The position numbers and the translations under genes are program-made. From Nitrospinaceae bacterium UBA3496 (GTDB lineage Bacteria > UBA8248), in NCBI GenBank assembly GCA_002377645.1, contig DFQF01000059.1, positions 1 to 41,826 on the forward strand: 41,826 nt of DNA, read 5' to 3'. The notes below the pieces were generated by a model. It did not search any database and was not told the DNA's origin. It was given only the letters and a program-made list of their open reading frames with translations. This document shows positions 1 through 9,420 of the stretch, one piece after another. How positions within the stretch are numbered: position 1 is the first letter of the stretch; every line of letters begins with the position of its first letter.

Positions 1-299
1 CAGTTCGGTCCCTATCTGTTGTGGGCGTAGGAGATTTGAGGGGAGCTGACCCTAGTACGAGAGGACCGGGTTGGACGTACCTCTAGTGTTCGAGTTGTGG
101 CGCCAGCCGCATCGCTCGGTAGCTATGTACGGAAAGGATAACCGCTGAAAGCATATAAGTGGGAAGCCTACCCCAAGACTAGATCTCCCTGGACTTTGTC
201 CCTTAAGGCTCCTTCTAGACTAGGAGGTTGATAGGCTGGATGTGTAAGCACAGTAATGTGTTAAGCTGACCAGTACTAATTGGCCGTGAGGCTTGATCG
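1..299 (+). rRNA. rrl: 23S ribosomal RNA, 3' end (partial)
   Basis: This is the 3' terminal part of 23S rRNA and runs in from before the window. The sarcin-ricin loop, agtacgagaggacc, is present at about 54-67. The 3' end carries the usual gtactaat...gtgaggctt segment near 272-294. The exact 3' end is set by similarity to other 23S ends and could shift by a few bases. A 5S gene follows about 75 bp later, so this is the distal end of an rRNA operon. Confidence 0.97.
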
Positions 300-375
300 G
301 ATTTAATAATTACGATGATTATTTCAAATAATATAAGCTATCAATGTACATGGACTGTAATTCAAAAAATTTAAA

Positions 376-494
<119 letters not shown>

Positions 495-498
495 AAAA

Positions 499-530
499 TA
501 AAAAGCTCTGCCTTAGGCGGGGCTTTTTTA
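499..530. terminator. rho-independent terminator of the rRNA operon, probably bidirectional
   Basis: A 13-bp stem (500-512 with 516-528, including G-U pairs) has a 3-base loop and is flanked by A-rich and T-rich tracts. It closes the rRNA operon on the plus strand. The stop codon of the convergent dehydrogenase gene is at 532-534, so the same hairpin could also serve that operon on the minus strand. Confidence 0.88.
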
Positions 531-531
531 T

Positions 532-1503
532 TTAAATTGTGTGTTTTGGAATTTCACCCTTAAAGAAATCAGCTAAGTTTTCAGAAGCAATCTTTGCAAT
601 ATTTTCAAGACATTCATAAGTTGATCCGCCAATGTGTGGTGTGATGATCACGTTTGGAGACTTGAATATTGGACTTTGTGGATCAGGTGGTTCACCTTCC
701 AAAATATCTAAAGCTGCGCCAGCAATATTCCCATTTATTAATTGTTCAGATAATGCAAGTTCATCTATCAATGCCCCTCTAGCAGTATTAATAATATAAG
801 ATCCTATTTTCATTTTTTTTAATTCATTTTTACTTATTATGTGATGTGATAATTCTGTTAGAGGGATATGGAGAGAAACTATATCTGATTCAGTTAATAA
901 TAAACTTATATCTACTTTTTTAGTAGAAATTTTAGACATTTCATTTTGATTGATGTTTGGGTCGTATGAAGAAACATCCATCCCTATTGAATTTGCAATT
1001 TTTGCTACTTTTTTTCCAATTTGACCAAATCCTATCAATCCTAATTTTTTCCCTTTTAATTCATTGCCATTCACTCTAGCTTGATCCCAGATTTTCTTGA
1101 TTTTTACTTTATTGTTTATTTCTGGAATCTTTCTTAGAAGAGAAATCATTAGTCCTATAGTGAGTTCAGCTACTGAATTTGAGTTTGCTCCAGGGGTATT
1201 TGTAACAATCACATTGTGTGTATTACAAGCCTCCAAGTTTACTTGGTCTACTCCAGAACCATGAACTGCAATTATTTGCAGATTTGGAAGTTTTTCAATC
1301 AAATCTCTGGATAAATTGCCACTTCTTAGAAGTATTCCGTCTGATTCTATTAATTCATTTATAAAAAATTCTTTTTCTTTTGAACTATTAAAATTGAATG
1401 GTAGAGGAACTTTTTTAATGAAAGCCAATCCACGAAGAGTATCTTTTACAGGTTGAAGTGCCACAGGTAGATTATCAGTAGTTGTAATCGAAATTTTTTT
1501 CAA
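532..1503 (-). CDS. D-2-hydroxyacid dehydrogenase (NAD-binding)
   Basis: 323 residues, the normal length of the D-isomer-specific 2-hydroxyacid dehydrogenase family, which interconverts 2-keto acids and D-2-hydroxyacids with NAD(P)H in the cytosol. The Rossmann glycine motif GFGQIG is at 158-163. The catalytic set is visible: R242 in NTARGALIDE, E271 in EGEPP and H290 in TPHIGG. The substrate cannot be told from sequence; hydroxypyruvate, glyoxylate or phosphoglycerate are all possible. It is the last gene of a minus-strand operon after hydantoinase subunits A and B (about 20 bp gap), so it may act on a keto or hydroxy acid from that pathway (inference). The only usable start is TTG at 1503; an in-frame TAG lies just upstream and no strong Shine-Dalgarno is seen. 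Confidence 0.92.
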   Translation of the reverse strand: MKKISITTTDNLPVALQPVKDTLRGLAFIKKVPLPFNFNSSKEKEFFINELIESDGILLRSGNLSRDLIEKLPNLQIIAVHGSGVDQVNLEACNTHNVIVTNTPGANSNSVAELTIGLMISLLRKIPEINNKVKIKKIWDQARVNGNELKGKKLGLIGFGQIGKKVAKIANSIGMDVSSYDPNINQNEMSKISTKKVDISLLLTESDIVSLHIPLTELSHHIISKNELKKMKIGSYIINTARGALIDELALSEQLINGNIAGAALDILEGEPPDPQSPIFKSPNVIITPHIGGSTYECLENIAKIASENLADFFKGEIPKHTI

Positions 1504-1522
1504 AATATTCTATATAGAATTC

Positions 1523-3184
1523 TTATAGGTCAGAATTGGTTAGATTCCCAGAAGTGCCGTATTCTTTTCTGGATTTCTCAATTGATAAAACGCCATTTCT
1601 AATATCATTTTCAATTAATTGAGTAGAACGTTCTCTAGGATCTCCATAGCCTCCACCGCTAGGAATTTCCATAATCAACCGGTCCCCTTGTGCTAATACT
1701 AACTGTTTTTTAGGATTTATAGGCCTTCCATTATACGTAATTTTCCCAGCCCTTCCATTTTTTCCTCCAAAAAGTCCGTATGCGGGATGTTTCGTTCTCT
1801 CGCTTATAAAAGTTAATAATATAGGAGTTTCTGATAATGATTTAACAACAACTTGTTGTCCATTGCCTCCCCGATACTTTCCTGAACCACCGCTATCTCT
1901 AATTGATGATTTCTTTTCAACTAATAGAGGTACCATATGTTCAAGAATTTCAATTGGGGTATTAGATGTGTTTGAAGGAAAACTCATACAACTCTGACCG
2001 TCATTCTTCGCACTTGCTCCTTGTCCTCCATGGAAGAAATAATTTCCCGCAAAGGGTTTACCATCTAATGTAGTTCCAGCAGCATTAAGAGACCAACTAG
2101 GACTACCACTTGCGGCTTGGACTAATTCAGGGACCGCATTATGTAATGCTCCAAAAATTACAGAAGGAATAAAATGTCCGACCATAGATCTTCCATTAAC
2201 AGCTGCAGGATAACGAGGATTTAAAATGCTTCCATCTGGAGCAGAAACAGAAATAGGCCTGAAATTACCATCATTATTAGGAATATCAGGGAAAAACAGA
2301 CACTTTATCGTATATGCTGCATATGCATAAACGAAATTGAAAACGGCATTTAATCCTCTATCTACTTGCGGAGATGAACCCGTAAAATCTATCAGAATAC
2401 TACTTCCTCTTACTCTAACTTCAACCCTGATTATCAATGGTTCACTATAACCGTCAGTCAATGTCTGGAATCTATATTCTCCATCTGGGATTTTCTTTAT
2501 AGCATCTCTAACGGTATTTTCTGATCTTTGCAAAATTATAGAAGAAACTACTTCAAGATGTTCAAGCTTATACTCTTCTAGCATTTCACTTATTCGATTT
2601 GAAGCTATTTGTGAAGCAGCTCGATGGGACAGAATATCCCCTTCAATTTGATTGGGCAATCGAACATTTTGTCTTATTATTTGTAGCAAGCTTTTATCAA
2701 TCTTCCCTTCAGAGAAAAATTTGCAGGGTGGTATTTGAACACCTTCTTCGTAAATTTCTCTTACTTCTGGAGATCTAAGTTTTCCTCCTACATCAGTAAC
2801 ATGTGTTGTAATTCCAACAAATGCTACTAATTTATTCTTATAGAAAATAGGACTTAATGAAGTCAGATCTTGTAGCTGACCTGTTCCCAACCATGGATCA
2901 TTAGTTAAAATAAGGTCTCCTTCTTTTATTTCATTTGGTTTGAAAATTTTCAGGAGTTCTCTGGCTGTTATAGGAATTGCACCTATAAAGCTGGGCATAG
3001 TTGAAACAGCTTGTGCAATCAAAAAACCTTTTGTGTCTAATAAGACTAGAGCAAAATTTCTAGATTCCCTAATAGTAGTTGAGAAAGCAGTTCTTATTAT
3101 TTCCCCAGCAGATTCTTCAGCGATAGCAACTAATCTGCTCCAAAGAACTTCTAGGGTAATAGAGTCGATGCCCCTTCTGGCCAT
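1523..3184 (-). CDS. hydantoinase/oxoprolinase family protein, subunit B
   Basis: About 553 residues, typical for HyuB. The N-terminus SITLEVLWSRL followed by IAEES and RTAFSTTIRESRNF is the family signature, as is the C-terminal GGGYGDPRER. Members pair with HyuA for ATP-dependent ring opening of hydantoins or 5-oxoproline, or belong to acetone-carboxylase-like complexes; the substrate here is unknown. I prefer ATG at 3184 over the GTG one codon upstream, because an AGGAG sits 7 bases before that ATG. The hyuA-like gene ends about 14 bp upstream, so the two are co-transcribed and probably form one enzyme. A D-2-hydroxyacid dehydrogenase follows. Confidence 0.93.
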   Translation of the reverse strand: MARRGIDSITLEVLWSRLVAIAEESAGEIIRTAFSTTIRESRNFALVLLDTKGFLIAQAVSTMPSFIGAIPITARELLKIFKPNEIKEGDLILTNDPWLGTGQLQDLTSLSPIFYKNKLVAFVGITTHVTDVGGKLRSPEVREIYEEGVQIPPCKFFSEGKIDKSLLQIIRQNVRLPNQIEGDILSHRAASQIASNRISEMLEEYKLEHLEVVSSIILQRSENTVRDAIKKIPDGEYRFQTLTDGYSEPLIIRVEVRVRGSSILIDFTGSSPQVDRGLNAVFNFVYAYAAYTIKCLFFPDIPNNDGNFRPISVSAPDGSILNPRYPAAVNGRSMVGHFIPSVIFGALHNAVPELVQAASGSPSWSLNAAGTTLDGKPFAGNYFFHGGQGASAKNDGQSCMSFPSNTSNTPIEILEHMVPLLVEKKSSIRDSGGSGKYRGGNGQQVVVKSLSETPILLTFISERTKHPAYGLFGGKNGRAGKITYNGRPINPKKQLVLAQGDRLIMEIPSGGGYGDPRERSTQLIENDIRNGVLSIEKSRKEYGTSGNLTNSDL

Positions 3185-3198
3185 CACAAATCTCCTAA

Positions 3199-5292
3199 TT
3201 AAAGAGTTATGGTCACATTATATTTTTTGTCCATTGTAAATCTTGAACGAGGACCTATAACTGTTGTGGTCATTGGTTCTTCAAGTAAAGCAGGGCCTTT
3301 ATAAATTTGCCCAGGCTTTAACTGGTATCTATCGTATACGTTAACCTTCCTGAATCCTTTAGTTTCTGGTAAATATATTCTTCTTTGACTTTTAATAGGC
3401 ATATTCTTTGATGTGTTCTTTTTGTACATAAATTCAAAATCCATTTTTGGTTCTTCGCCATAGGCAAAAATTCTCCAACTAAACACCTGTAATTTAACTT
3501 TTTCAATTGCAGAACCATGTTCGGAAATATATTTTTCTCTGAAATTCATTTCTATTTCATCGAAATGATTTTGTGTTAATTTTCCGTCTGGTATTTGAAC
3601 AGAAATTGAAGAACCTTGACCTTCAAAACTTATGTCAGCCAACCTTTGAATTCGTATCTTTTTATTATTTTCTCCTGACTTACTAAGCAGTTGGAAGCAT
3701 TCTTTTTCTTTTTCTTCCAGTAGTTTATTTATTTGTTTTAAGTCAACTTCATCAAGAGGAGTTACCATAGTATAGACTGAATCAACTTTTAATGGGACTG
3801 TTAACATTCCTAAAGATGAAGACAAACTTGAGGCAGGTGGACAAATAATCTTTTGTAATCCTACTTTTCTTGCTAAACGAAATGCGTGAACTGGTCCGGC
3901 ACCCCCTGAAGCAAAAAGTGTGAAATTTCTGTGATCTAAGCCTCTTTGTGATATTTGCATTTTAACAGCTGAGGCCATTCTCTCGTTTACTAATTCATGG
4001 ATTCCCCAAGCTGCATCAATTGTTTCGATTTTTAGCGGTTTTGCTATTTTAGTTTCAATTACTTGTTCAGATTTTTCCTTTTTAATTAACATTTCACCAC
4101 CAAGGAAGAATTCTGGATTAATGTAGCCCAATAAGAGATCTGCGTCTGTTACGGTAGGTTCCTCTCCACCTATGTCATAGCAAGCTGGACCAGGATTAGC
4201 TCCTGTACTTTCAGGACCAACTTTTAATAATCCCATTTTATTTATTTGAGCAATACTTCCCCCCCCTGCTCCAACTTCAAGTAAATCAATACAAGGATTT
4301 TGAATAGGAAGACCACTACCTTTGTTGAATCTTTTTACTCTTGCTACTTCAGATTGGAAGGAAATATGTGGATCCCCCTTCTCTATAATACTGGTTTTAG
4401 CGGTTGTTCCCCCCATATCGAAGGAGATGAAGTTTTCTAAACCTGCATTCTTTCCAAAATGCTTTGCTGATAAAACACTTGCAGCAGGTCCAGATTCAAA
4501 CATTCGAATAGGGTTTTTTTCTGCGGAAGTAGGATCCGTAATTCCACCATTAGAAAGCATTATGTAAAGAGAAACATTTGAGAGATTGATTTCTAAATTT
4601 TCAAGATATCTCGCGATCAATGGTTTAATATATGCATTTGCAACTGTCGTCGAAGTCCTTTCATACTCTCTTATTTCAGGGCAAACATCGGATGACAGAC
4701 TATAACTTAGTTCAGGAAATGATTTCTCAATAACTTTTCCAATTTCTCTTTCATTTTCAGAATTAACGTATGAATGAAGCAAGCAAACTGCGATTGATTC
4801 TGCACCTTTATCTACTAGTTCTTGAATATTTACTTTTATTTCTTGAACGCTTGGGATCTGAAGTACCTGTCCAGATGCAGAAGTCCTTTCCGTTAATTCA
4901 TGTCTTAACGAACCCTTCACTAATGGTTCAGGAAATTCTGGGTTTAGATCGTAGATGTCATAACGTGATTCTCGACCAATTGTTAGGATTTCGCCAAATC
5001 CTTTTGTAGCAACCAGACCGGTTTCTGCTCCTTTTCTTTCTATAATTGCATTTCCTGCTAAAGTGGTTGCATGAATTATCTTAGACAAATCTTGAAAACG
5101 AATTTTTTCGTTTTCTATTAAAGATCGTAATCCTGCAAGAGCACCAATAGAAGGATCTATTGTTGTCGTTAATTCCTTGCGAAGAAAAGTTTTTTTGTTT
5201 GAATTGTCATAGACAACAATGTCAGTAAATGTTCCACCAATATCAACAGCAGCAATTATTTGTTTTTTTCTTGTTGTTTTCTTATTGTTCAT
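3199..5292 (-). CDS. hydantoinase/oxoprolinase family protein, subunit A
   Basis: 697 residues, as expected for HyuA-type ATP-dependent amidohydrolases of the ASKHA (actin/Hsp70/sugar kinase) fold. The N-terminal phosphate-binding motif DIGGTFTD is at 17-24. The second phosphate loop, SFDMGGTTAKTS, and the family signatures EVGAGGGSIA and ASGGAGPVHAFR are present. It would activate a lactam or imide carbonyl with ATP together with subunit B. This is the first gene of a three-gene minus-strand operon. Its upstream region is the 347-bp AT-rich gap shared with divergent hflK. The substrate is not predictable: hydantoins, 5-oxoproline, N-methylhydantoin or acetone-like ketones are all known in the family. 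Confidence 0.94.
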   Translation of the reverse strand: MNNKKTTRKKQIIAAVDIGGTFTDIVVYDNSNKKTFLRKELTTTIDPSIGALAGLRSLIENEKIRFQDLSKIIHATTLAGNAIIERKGAETGLVATKGFGEILTIGRESRYDIYDLNPEFPEPLVKGSLRHELTERTSASGQVLQIPSVQEIKVNIQELVDKGAESIAVCLLHSYVNSENEREIGKVIEKSFPELSYSLSSDVCPEIREYERTSTTVANAYIKPLIARYLENLEINLSNVSLYIMLSNGGITDPTSAEKNPIRMFESGPAASVLSAKHFGKNAGLENFISFDMGGTTAKTSIIEKGDPHISFQSEVARVKRFNKGSGLPIQNPCIDLLEVGAGGGSIAQINKMGLLKVGPESTGANPGPACYDIGGEEPTVTDADLLLGYINPEFFLGGEMLIKKEKSEQVIETKIAKPLKIETIDAAWGIHELVNERMASAVKMQISQRGLDHRNFTLFASGGAGPVHAFRLARKVGLQKIICPPASSLSSSLGMLTVPLKVDSVYTMVTPLDEVDLKQINKLLEEKEKECFQLLSKSGENNKKIRIQRLADISFEGQGSSISVQIPDGKLTQNHFDEIEMNFREKYISEHGSAIEKVKLQVFSWRIFAYGEEPKMDFEFMYKKNTSKNMPIKSQRRIYLPETKGFRKVNVYDRYQLKPGQIYKGPALLEEPMTTTVIGPRSRFTMDKKYNVTITL

Positions 5293-5639
5293 ATGTTTTT
5301 TTTTAATTAATTAATAAACCTTCAAATAAAACGAAATTTTTCTAAAATTTAATTTTAATATTTTAAAGATATGAATACGAAAACATAGTTAAGTATAGTA
5401 AGAACTAACAATTGTCAATGATTTTCTAACAACTTATTGTAAGTAATTGATATTTAATCTTTTATTTAAATTTCTGACATATTTAAAAAATGAAAATAAT
5501 GCAACCTGTATTTTCTTTGACAAATTTTTTTTCTAAAGAAATAGTTAACAAATTCTTTTTAGTTGACTTGTGCGTAATTAAGATTTACCTTGCGGTAGTA
5601 TTTTTTAAAAAAAAGTTAGATAAAGTGGGAGAATAAGAA
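5293..5639. other. AT-rich divergent intergenic region (hyuA-like / hflK)
   Basis: 347 bp without a credible ORF, extremely A+T rich, between two divergent operons. It should hold both promoters. I see one reasonable sigma70-like candidate towards hflK (listed separately) and no clear palindrome, tRNA or riboswitch. Nothing else could be supported. Confidence 0.6.
5563..5591 (+). promoter_or_regulatory. candidate sigma70 promoter for hflKC
   Basis: TTGACT (5563-5568) is separated by 17 bases from TACCTT (5586-5591), about 50 bp before the hflK start. The -35 matches 5 of 6 consensus bases and the -10 is weak. A GGGAG ribosome binding site precedes the ATG at 5640. Confidence 0.45.
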
Positions 5640-6695
5640 ATGCCAATGGACTGGGATGAATTTAAGTCACAAAAATCTTCAGGTGGTGGTGGTGGACCTT
5701 CACCTGAATTTCGTATGCCTGAATTTCGTATGCCTAAAATTCCTAAATTAAAATTACCAAGTACATTTGTTTTATTGATTATTTTTATTCTTTGGTTAAT
5801 GTCAGGAATTTTCAGTGTGGGTCCAGACGAGCAAGGAATAGTTCTTCGGTTTGGTAAACTTAATAGAACAGTCTCATCGGGTTTAAACTACCATTATCCT
5901 TTTCCTATTGAAAAAGCTTTTACTCCAAAGATTACAGAAGTAAAAAGAGTAGAAATAGGTTTTAGAACTATAGACCCTGGTCCGCCTGCAAGATATTCTG
6001 ATCAGCCATTAGAATCTTTAATGTTGACTGGTGACGAGAATATGGTGGATGTTGATGTAATTGTTCAATATAGAATTGCCGATGCTGTAAAGTATTTATT
6101 TAAAATTCGAGATCCTGACACAAAAGATTTAAGTGGTACGGTCAGGCTTGCATCTGAGGCAGCTATAAGACAAATAATAGGCAGCAAGCCAATTGATGAG
6201 GCTCTCACTACAGGTAAGGGAGCTATACAAATACGAACTATGGAAACAATTCAAAAAATTCTAGATAAATATGAAAGTGGAATTAGAGTAGTTGCTGTTC
6301 AATTGCAAGACGTTACTCCCCCGAAAGAAGTAATTCAAGCTTTTAAAGATGTTGCAAGCGCAAGAGAAGATAAGAACAGACTCATAAATGAGGCTCAAGG
6401 ATATAGAAATCAAGTTATTCCAGAAACAAGGGGTAAGGTTGCCCAAATATTAAGAAGTGCTGAAGCATATGCAGAAACAAAAATTAGACAAGCAAGAGGT
6501 GACGCTAGCAGATTCTTAGCTACTTTAAAAGAGTACAAGAAGGCACCAGAGATAACAAAGAAACGTTTATATCTTGAAATGATGAAGGAAGTTATGCCGT
6601 CAGTAGATAAAATTGTTATAGACCAAAAAAATCAAAATGTTCTTCCTATACTTCCTCTGAGAAGGGGTAGTTTGTCAAAGGAGTTAAGTAAATAA
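5640..6695 (+). CDS. hflK: HflK, SPFH/band-7 membrane protein
   Basis: 351 residues. A Gly-rich cytoplasmic tail (residues 15-20) and a small PEFRM duplication (23-32) precede one membrane helix at about 41-60. A periplasmic SPFH/band-7 domain and a helical C-terminal part rich in EAQGYRNQV and AEAYAETKI follow. With HflC it forms the large ring complex that surrounds FtsH protease and controls its access to membrane substrates. GGGAG lies 8 bases before the ATG. The TAA stop shares one base with the hflC ATG, so translation is probably coupled. ftsH is not in the window. Confidence 0.95.
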   Translation: MPMDWDEFKSQKSSGGGGGPSPEFRMPEFRMPKIPKLKLPSTFVLLIIFILWLMSGIFSVGPDEQGIVLRFGKLNRTVSSGLNYHYPFPIEKAFTPKITEVKRVEIGFRTIDPGPPARYSDQPLESLMLTGDENMVDVDVIVQYRIADAVKYLFKIRDPDTKDLSGTVRLASEAAIRQIIGSKPIDEALTTGKGAIQIRTMETIQKILDKYESGIRVVAVQLQDVTPPKEVIQAFKDVASAREDKNRLINEAQGYRNQVIPETRGKVAQILRSAEAYAETKIRQARGDASRFLATLKEYKKAPEITKKRLYLEMMKEVMPSVDKIVIDQKNQNVLPILPLRRGSLSKELSK

Positions 6696-7576
6696 TGAGT
6701 GCTGCAAATTCTGCCATACCCAAAAAATCCATTTTTTTTATAGTTTTAATAATAATTTGTTTTTTAGGTTTAAATACTGTTTTTTTTACAGTAGATGAGA
6801 AGGAACAATTAGTAATCACTCGTTTTGGAAAACCAATTCGTCAGATTAACAATGCTGGTTTACACATGAAAGTTCCGTTCGTTGATCAACTTACTTATTT
6901 TGACAAAAGACTACTTGCTTATGATTCTAATCCTACGGAAATAATTACCCAGGATAAGAAAACGTTAGTTGTTGATAATTTCTCAAGATGGAAAATTATA
7001 GATCCTCTTAAATTTTTACAGACTGTTCGTGATGAAACTGGAGCGCAAGCTAGACTAGATGACATTATATATAGTGAATTGCGTTTAGAATTAGGTAGAA
7101 AAGATTTGATTAAGATTGTAGCGTCTGAAAGAACAGAGTTGATGGACTCAGTTACTAAAGCAAGTGATTTTAAGGCAAGGAAGTACGGGATACAGATAAT
7201 AGATGTTCGATTAAAAAGAAGTGAATTACCTTCTGAAAATTTAAAATCTATTTATGGAAGAATGCGTACAGAAAGAAATAGGATAGCAAGACAATATCGC
7301 TCTGAAGGTGCTGAAGAAGCACAAAAAATTAGAGCTCAAACTGACAGAGAACGAGATATACTTTTAGCTGGAGCTTATGAGAAAGAACAAGTGAAAAAAG
7401 GGATAGGAGACGCTAAAAGCATTGAACTTAATGCAAAAGCTTTTAGTCAAGATCCTTACTTTTATGCATTTTTAAAAAGTATCGATGTGTATAAAGAATC
7501 TTTAAAAGATAAAACAACTATTGTACTGCCTCCAGATAGTGAATTTCTCAAATTTCTACACGGAACAAAAAAATAG
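6695..7576 (+). CDS. hflC: HflC, SPFH/band-7 membrane protein
   Basis: 293 residues, the normal HflC length. One N-terminal signal-anchor helix (about 11-31) is followed by the SPFH domain beginning VDEKEQLVITRFGKP. The typical HflC stretch DVRLKRSELP and the coiled region with EGAEEAQKIRAQTDRERD follow. It is the partner of HflK in the FtsH-regulating complex. The start overlaps the hflK stop by one base, with AAGGAG about 11 bases upstream. The C-terminus is FLHGTKK. Confidence 0.95.
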   Translation: MSAANSAIPKKSIFFIVLIIICFLGLNTVFFTVDEKEQLVITRFGKPIRQINNAGLHMKVPFVDQLTYFDKRLLAYDSNPTEIITQDKKTLVVDNFSRWKIIDPLKFLQTVRDETGAQARLDDIIYSELRLELGRKDLIKIVASERTELMDSVTKASDFKARKYGIQIIDVRLKRSELPSENLKSIYGRMRTERNRIARQYRSEGAEEAQKIRAQTDRERDILLAGAYEKEQVKKGIGDAKSIELNAKAFSQDPYFYAFLKSIDVYKESLKDKTTIVLPPDSEFLKFLHGTKK

Positions 7577-7924
7577 ATTAGAAGAGATGTTGTAATTTTT
7601 TGGGATTTATTTTTTTTAGAAAATAAGAAACCCAGATGCGCTCTCTAAGAAATTCTATTTTGAAACATCACCCCTAGTGACATTTCATGTGATAATCTAA
7701 AATCAATTACCACTTTGGTTTACACTCAAGACTTGGCCGCCCGTTCCAAGTCCTTCGTCGAATACCCAGAGTGCGCATCCAGGCATAAAAACAAAAAACA
7801 TATATTCATAATCTATAACTAAGGAAAGAATATGTCAACTTATAATACAATATGAAGTAGATTATGGTTTTTTAAATACTATATGTTGGGATTTTCTGTT
7901 TTTTAAAGGTTTTGTCTTATAAAA
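7577..7924. other. convergent intergenic region with a GC-rich structured island
   Basis: 348 bp between convergent hflC and a lipoprotein gene. Most is A+T rich, but 7730-7782 is clearly more G+C rich. It contains a perfect 7-bp hairpin, GACTTGG/CCAAGTC (7730-7736 with 7746-7752, 9-base loop). A 12-base inverted repeat with one mismatch (7635-7646 versus 7768-7779) lies around it. A weak stem TGGG/CCCA (7601-7604 with 7631-7634) beside T-runs could end hflKC transcription. On the minus strand the island can be read as DAHSGYSTKDLERAAKS before a stop, which looks protein-like, but no complete gene is present. It could be a gene remnant or a structured RNA element. Confidence 0.5.
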
Positions 7925-8575
7925 TCAATTACTTATCTTCTGAAGTAGTTTTTCCAATCCATCTTCTACTGTATTTAAAATGGTTGATTGAATGGTTTTT
8001 TTGAGAAAGGATAAATCTTGAGACTTTTCTGAAGAGAGTATTGTTCTTTTCTTGGGTCTAAGTTCAATAGTAGTTTGGTAAACACTCTCTCTAGATGAAA
8101 TCCCTAACTTGAATTCTATAGTTACTACTCCGTTTACAACGTTATTTGGAAAAGAGGCGTTTCCGTAAAAATCAAGTTTTTTAATTTCAGTTGATAAAAC
8201 ATATGGTGAATTTATGAACCGAAGTGAATATGGACTTTGATTCCAGGATCCATTTTTAATCTTAAATCCTTTCTTTATTAGAATTGATTCAATGATTTTA
8301 TCAATCTCGAATTTGATCCCTTTTTTTTCTGTAACAATGTTGTGAGTCTCATTAAACCAGCGATAAATTCCAAATTTTCTTTTTTCATTTCTGATATCGG
8401 TTGTTGGAGATACTAAAATTTCTTTGTATGAAGAAAAAGGAATTCTTTTTTGTTTTTTTTCATCAAATAATTTGATAGGAAAGTTAATATTTTTTGGAGT
8501 ACAAGCCAAAGTTGAAAAAACAATTAGACAAAGAGAGATGTTCTTTAGGTTAAATCTATTGTTAGAAAGAATCAT
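7925..8575 (-). CDS. putative outer-membrane lipoprotein, paralogue of the next gene
   Basis: 216 residues with a lipoprotein signal peptide; the lipobox STLAC puts the acylated Cys at residue 25. I do not recognise a named family. The mature part aligns by eye over its whole length with the neighbour (8648-9292): FGIYRWFNETHN versus IGTYFWYNETYD, EIDKIIESILIKKGF versus EVDQIISNFLMKKGY, and IKKLDFYG versus IKKLNFHG. The layout (short repeated beta-type segments, a helix, a hydrophobic strand pattern) resembles small periplasmic lipoproteins of the YajG or transport-auxiliary kind, but that is only a structural guess. The two genes are about 72 bp apart and likely arose by tandem duplication. 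No strong ribosome binding site is seen. Confidence 0.8.
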   Translation of the reverse strand: MILSNNRFNLKNISLCLIVFSTLACTPKNINFPIKLFDEKKQKRIPFSSYKEILVSPTTDIRNEKRKFGIYRWFNETHNIVTEKKGIKFEIDKIIESILIKKGFKIKNGSWNQSPYSLRFINSPYVLSTEIKKLDFYGNASFPNNVVNGVVTIEFKLGISSRESVYQTTIELRPKKRTILSSEKSQDLSFLKKTIQSTILNTVEDGLEKLLQKISN

Positions 8576-8647
8576 ATTGTTTACATCAATTTTAAATTAA
8601 GTTTCATAGGATGGAAAAATTCTTTTTATTAATAGAAATATCAACTA

Positions 8648-9292
8648 TTAGATTTTTGAAAACAACTTTTCTAACCCTTCTAAAACTGATTGTCTTATAA
8701 CCGTTTTTATCCTATCTGCTATATGAGGAACTGGATGATCACCCTGTATTTGTAATTTAGATTCTATATTTACTTTTTGAATTCTCTTTTTCTTTTTAAT
8801 ACCCAATGAAAGTTCTAAATAAACTGTTCCATTTATAATGTCATATGGGATATCCTCTTCTCCATGAAAATTTAATTTTTTAATTGTAATTGCAAGAGCA
8901 TATGGAGTACGAAGATTTTTTAGAGAATCTTTATTTGTTTTCCATTTGCCTTTTTCTTTCCAATATCCTTTTTTCATAAGGAAGTTTGATATTATTTGAT
9001 CCACCTCTAAACTTATTTCCTTCTTTTTCGAGACGAAATCATACGTCTCATTATACCAAAAGTAAGTCCCAATTTTATTTTTAATTTTTAGGGGATCAAG
9101 AGTAGGGGAAACCGTAATTGCAAAATCTGGATTGGGAATCGGCATCTTAAAATTAGTAGGTCTATTTTTTAAGAACTGTTCGTAATTTTCTGAAATACTA
9201 ATTGCGTAATTAGCTCTGGTTTTATCGCAGCCAGATATTACAATAAGAACAAAAAAGAAAAGCAAATAATTGAACAGATTTAATTTTTTCAT
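8648..9292 (-). CDS. putative outer-membrane lipoprotein, paralogue of the preceding gene
   Basis: 214 residues with a lipoprotein signal peptide ending in the lipobox VISGC (Cys about residue 22). The function is not recognised. It shares the whole mature-domain pattern with the gene at 7925-8575, including WYNETYD, EVDQIIS and IKKLNFHGEEDIPYDIINGTV. I choose ATG at 9292 because GAGAG lies 6 bases upstream; a GTG at 9295 is the alternative. The pair forms a minus-strand unit, downstream of a small gene at 9421-9669 that is 129 bp away. They may form a heteromeric or partly redundant envelope component (inference). Confidence 0.8.
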   Translation of the reverse strand: MKKLNLFNYLLFFFVLIVISGCDKTRANYAISISENYEQFLKNRPTNFKMPIPNPDFAITVSPTLDPLKIKNKIGTYFWYNETYDFVSKKKEISLEVDQIISNFLMKKGYWKEKGKWKTNKDSLKNLRTPYALAITIKKLNFHGEEDIPYDIINGTVYLELSLGIKKKKRIQKVNIESKLQIQGDHPVPHIADRIKTVIRQSVLEGLEKLFSKI

Positions 9293-9420
9293 CACCGACT
9301 CTCTAACTAGGCGGTAAACGAGAAAAGGTAAACGGATTATCTTTTATAAATAGAATGATTGCAAGTTTTTTATGTAAGTACGGGTAATTATTTTTCATAA
9401 AACGGAAAAGAAAACGTAGA

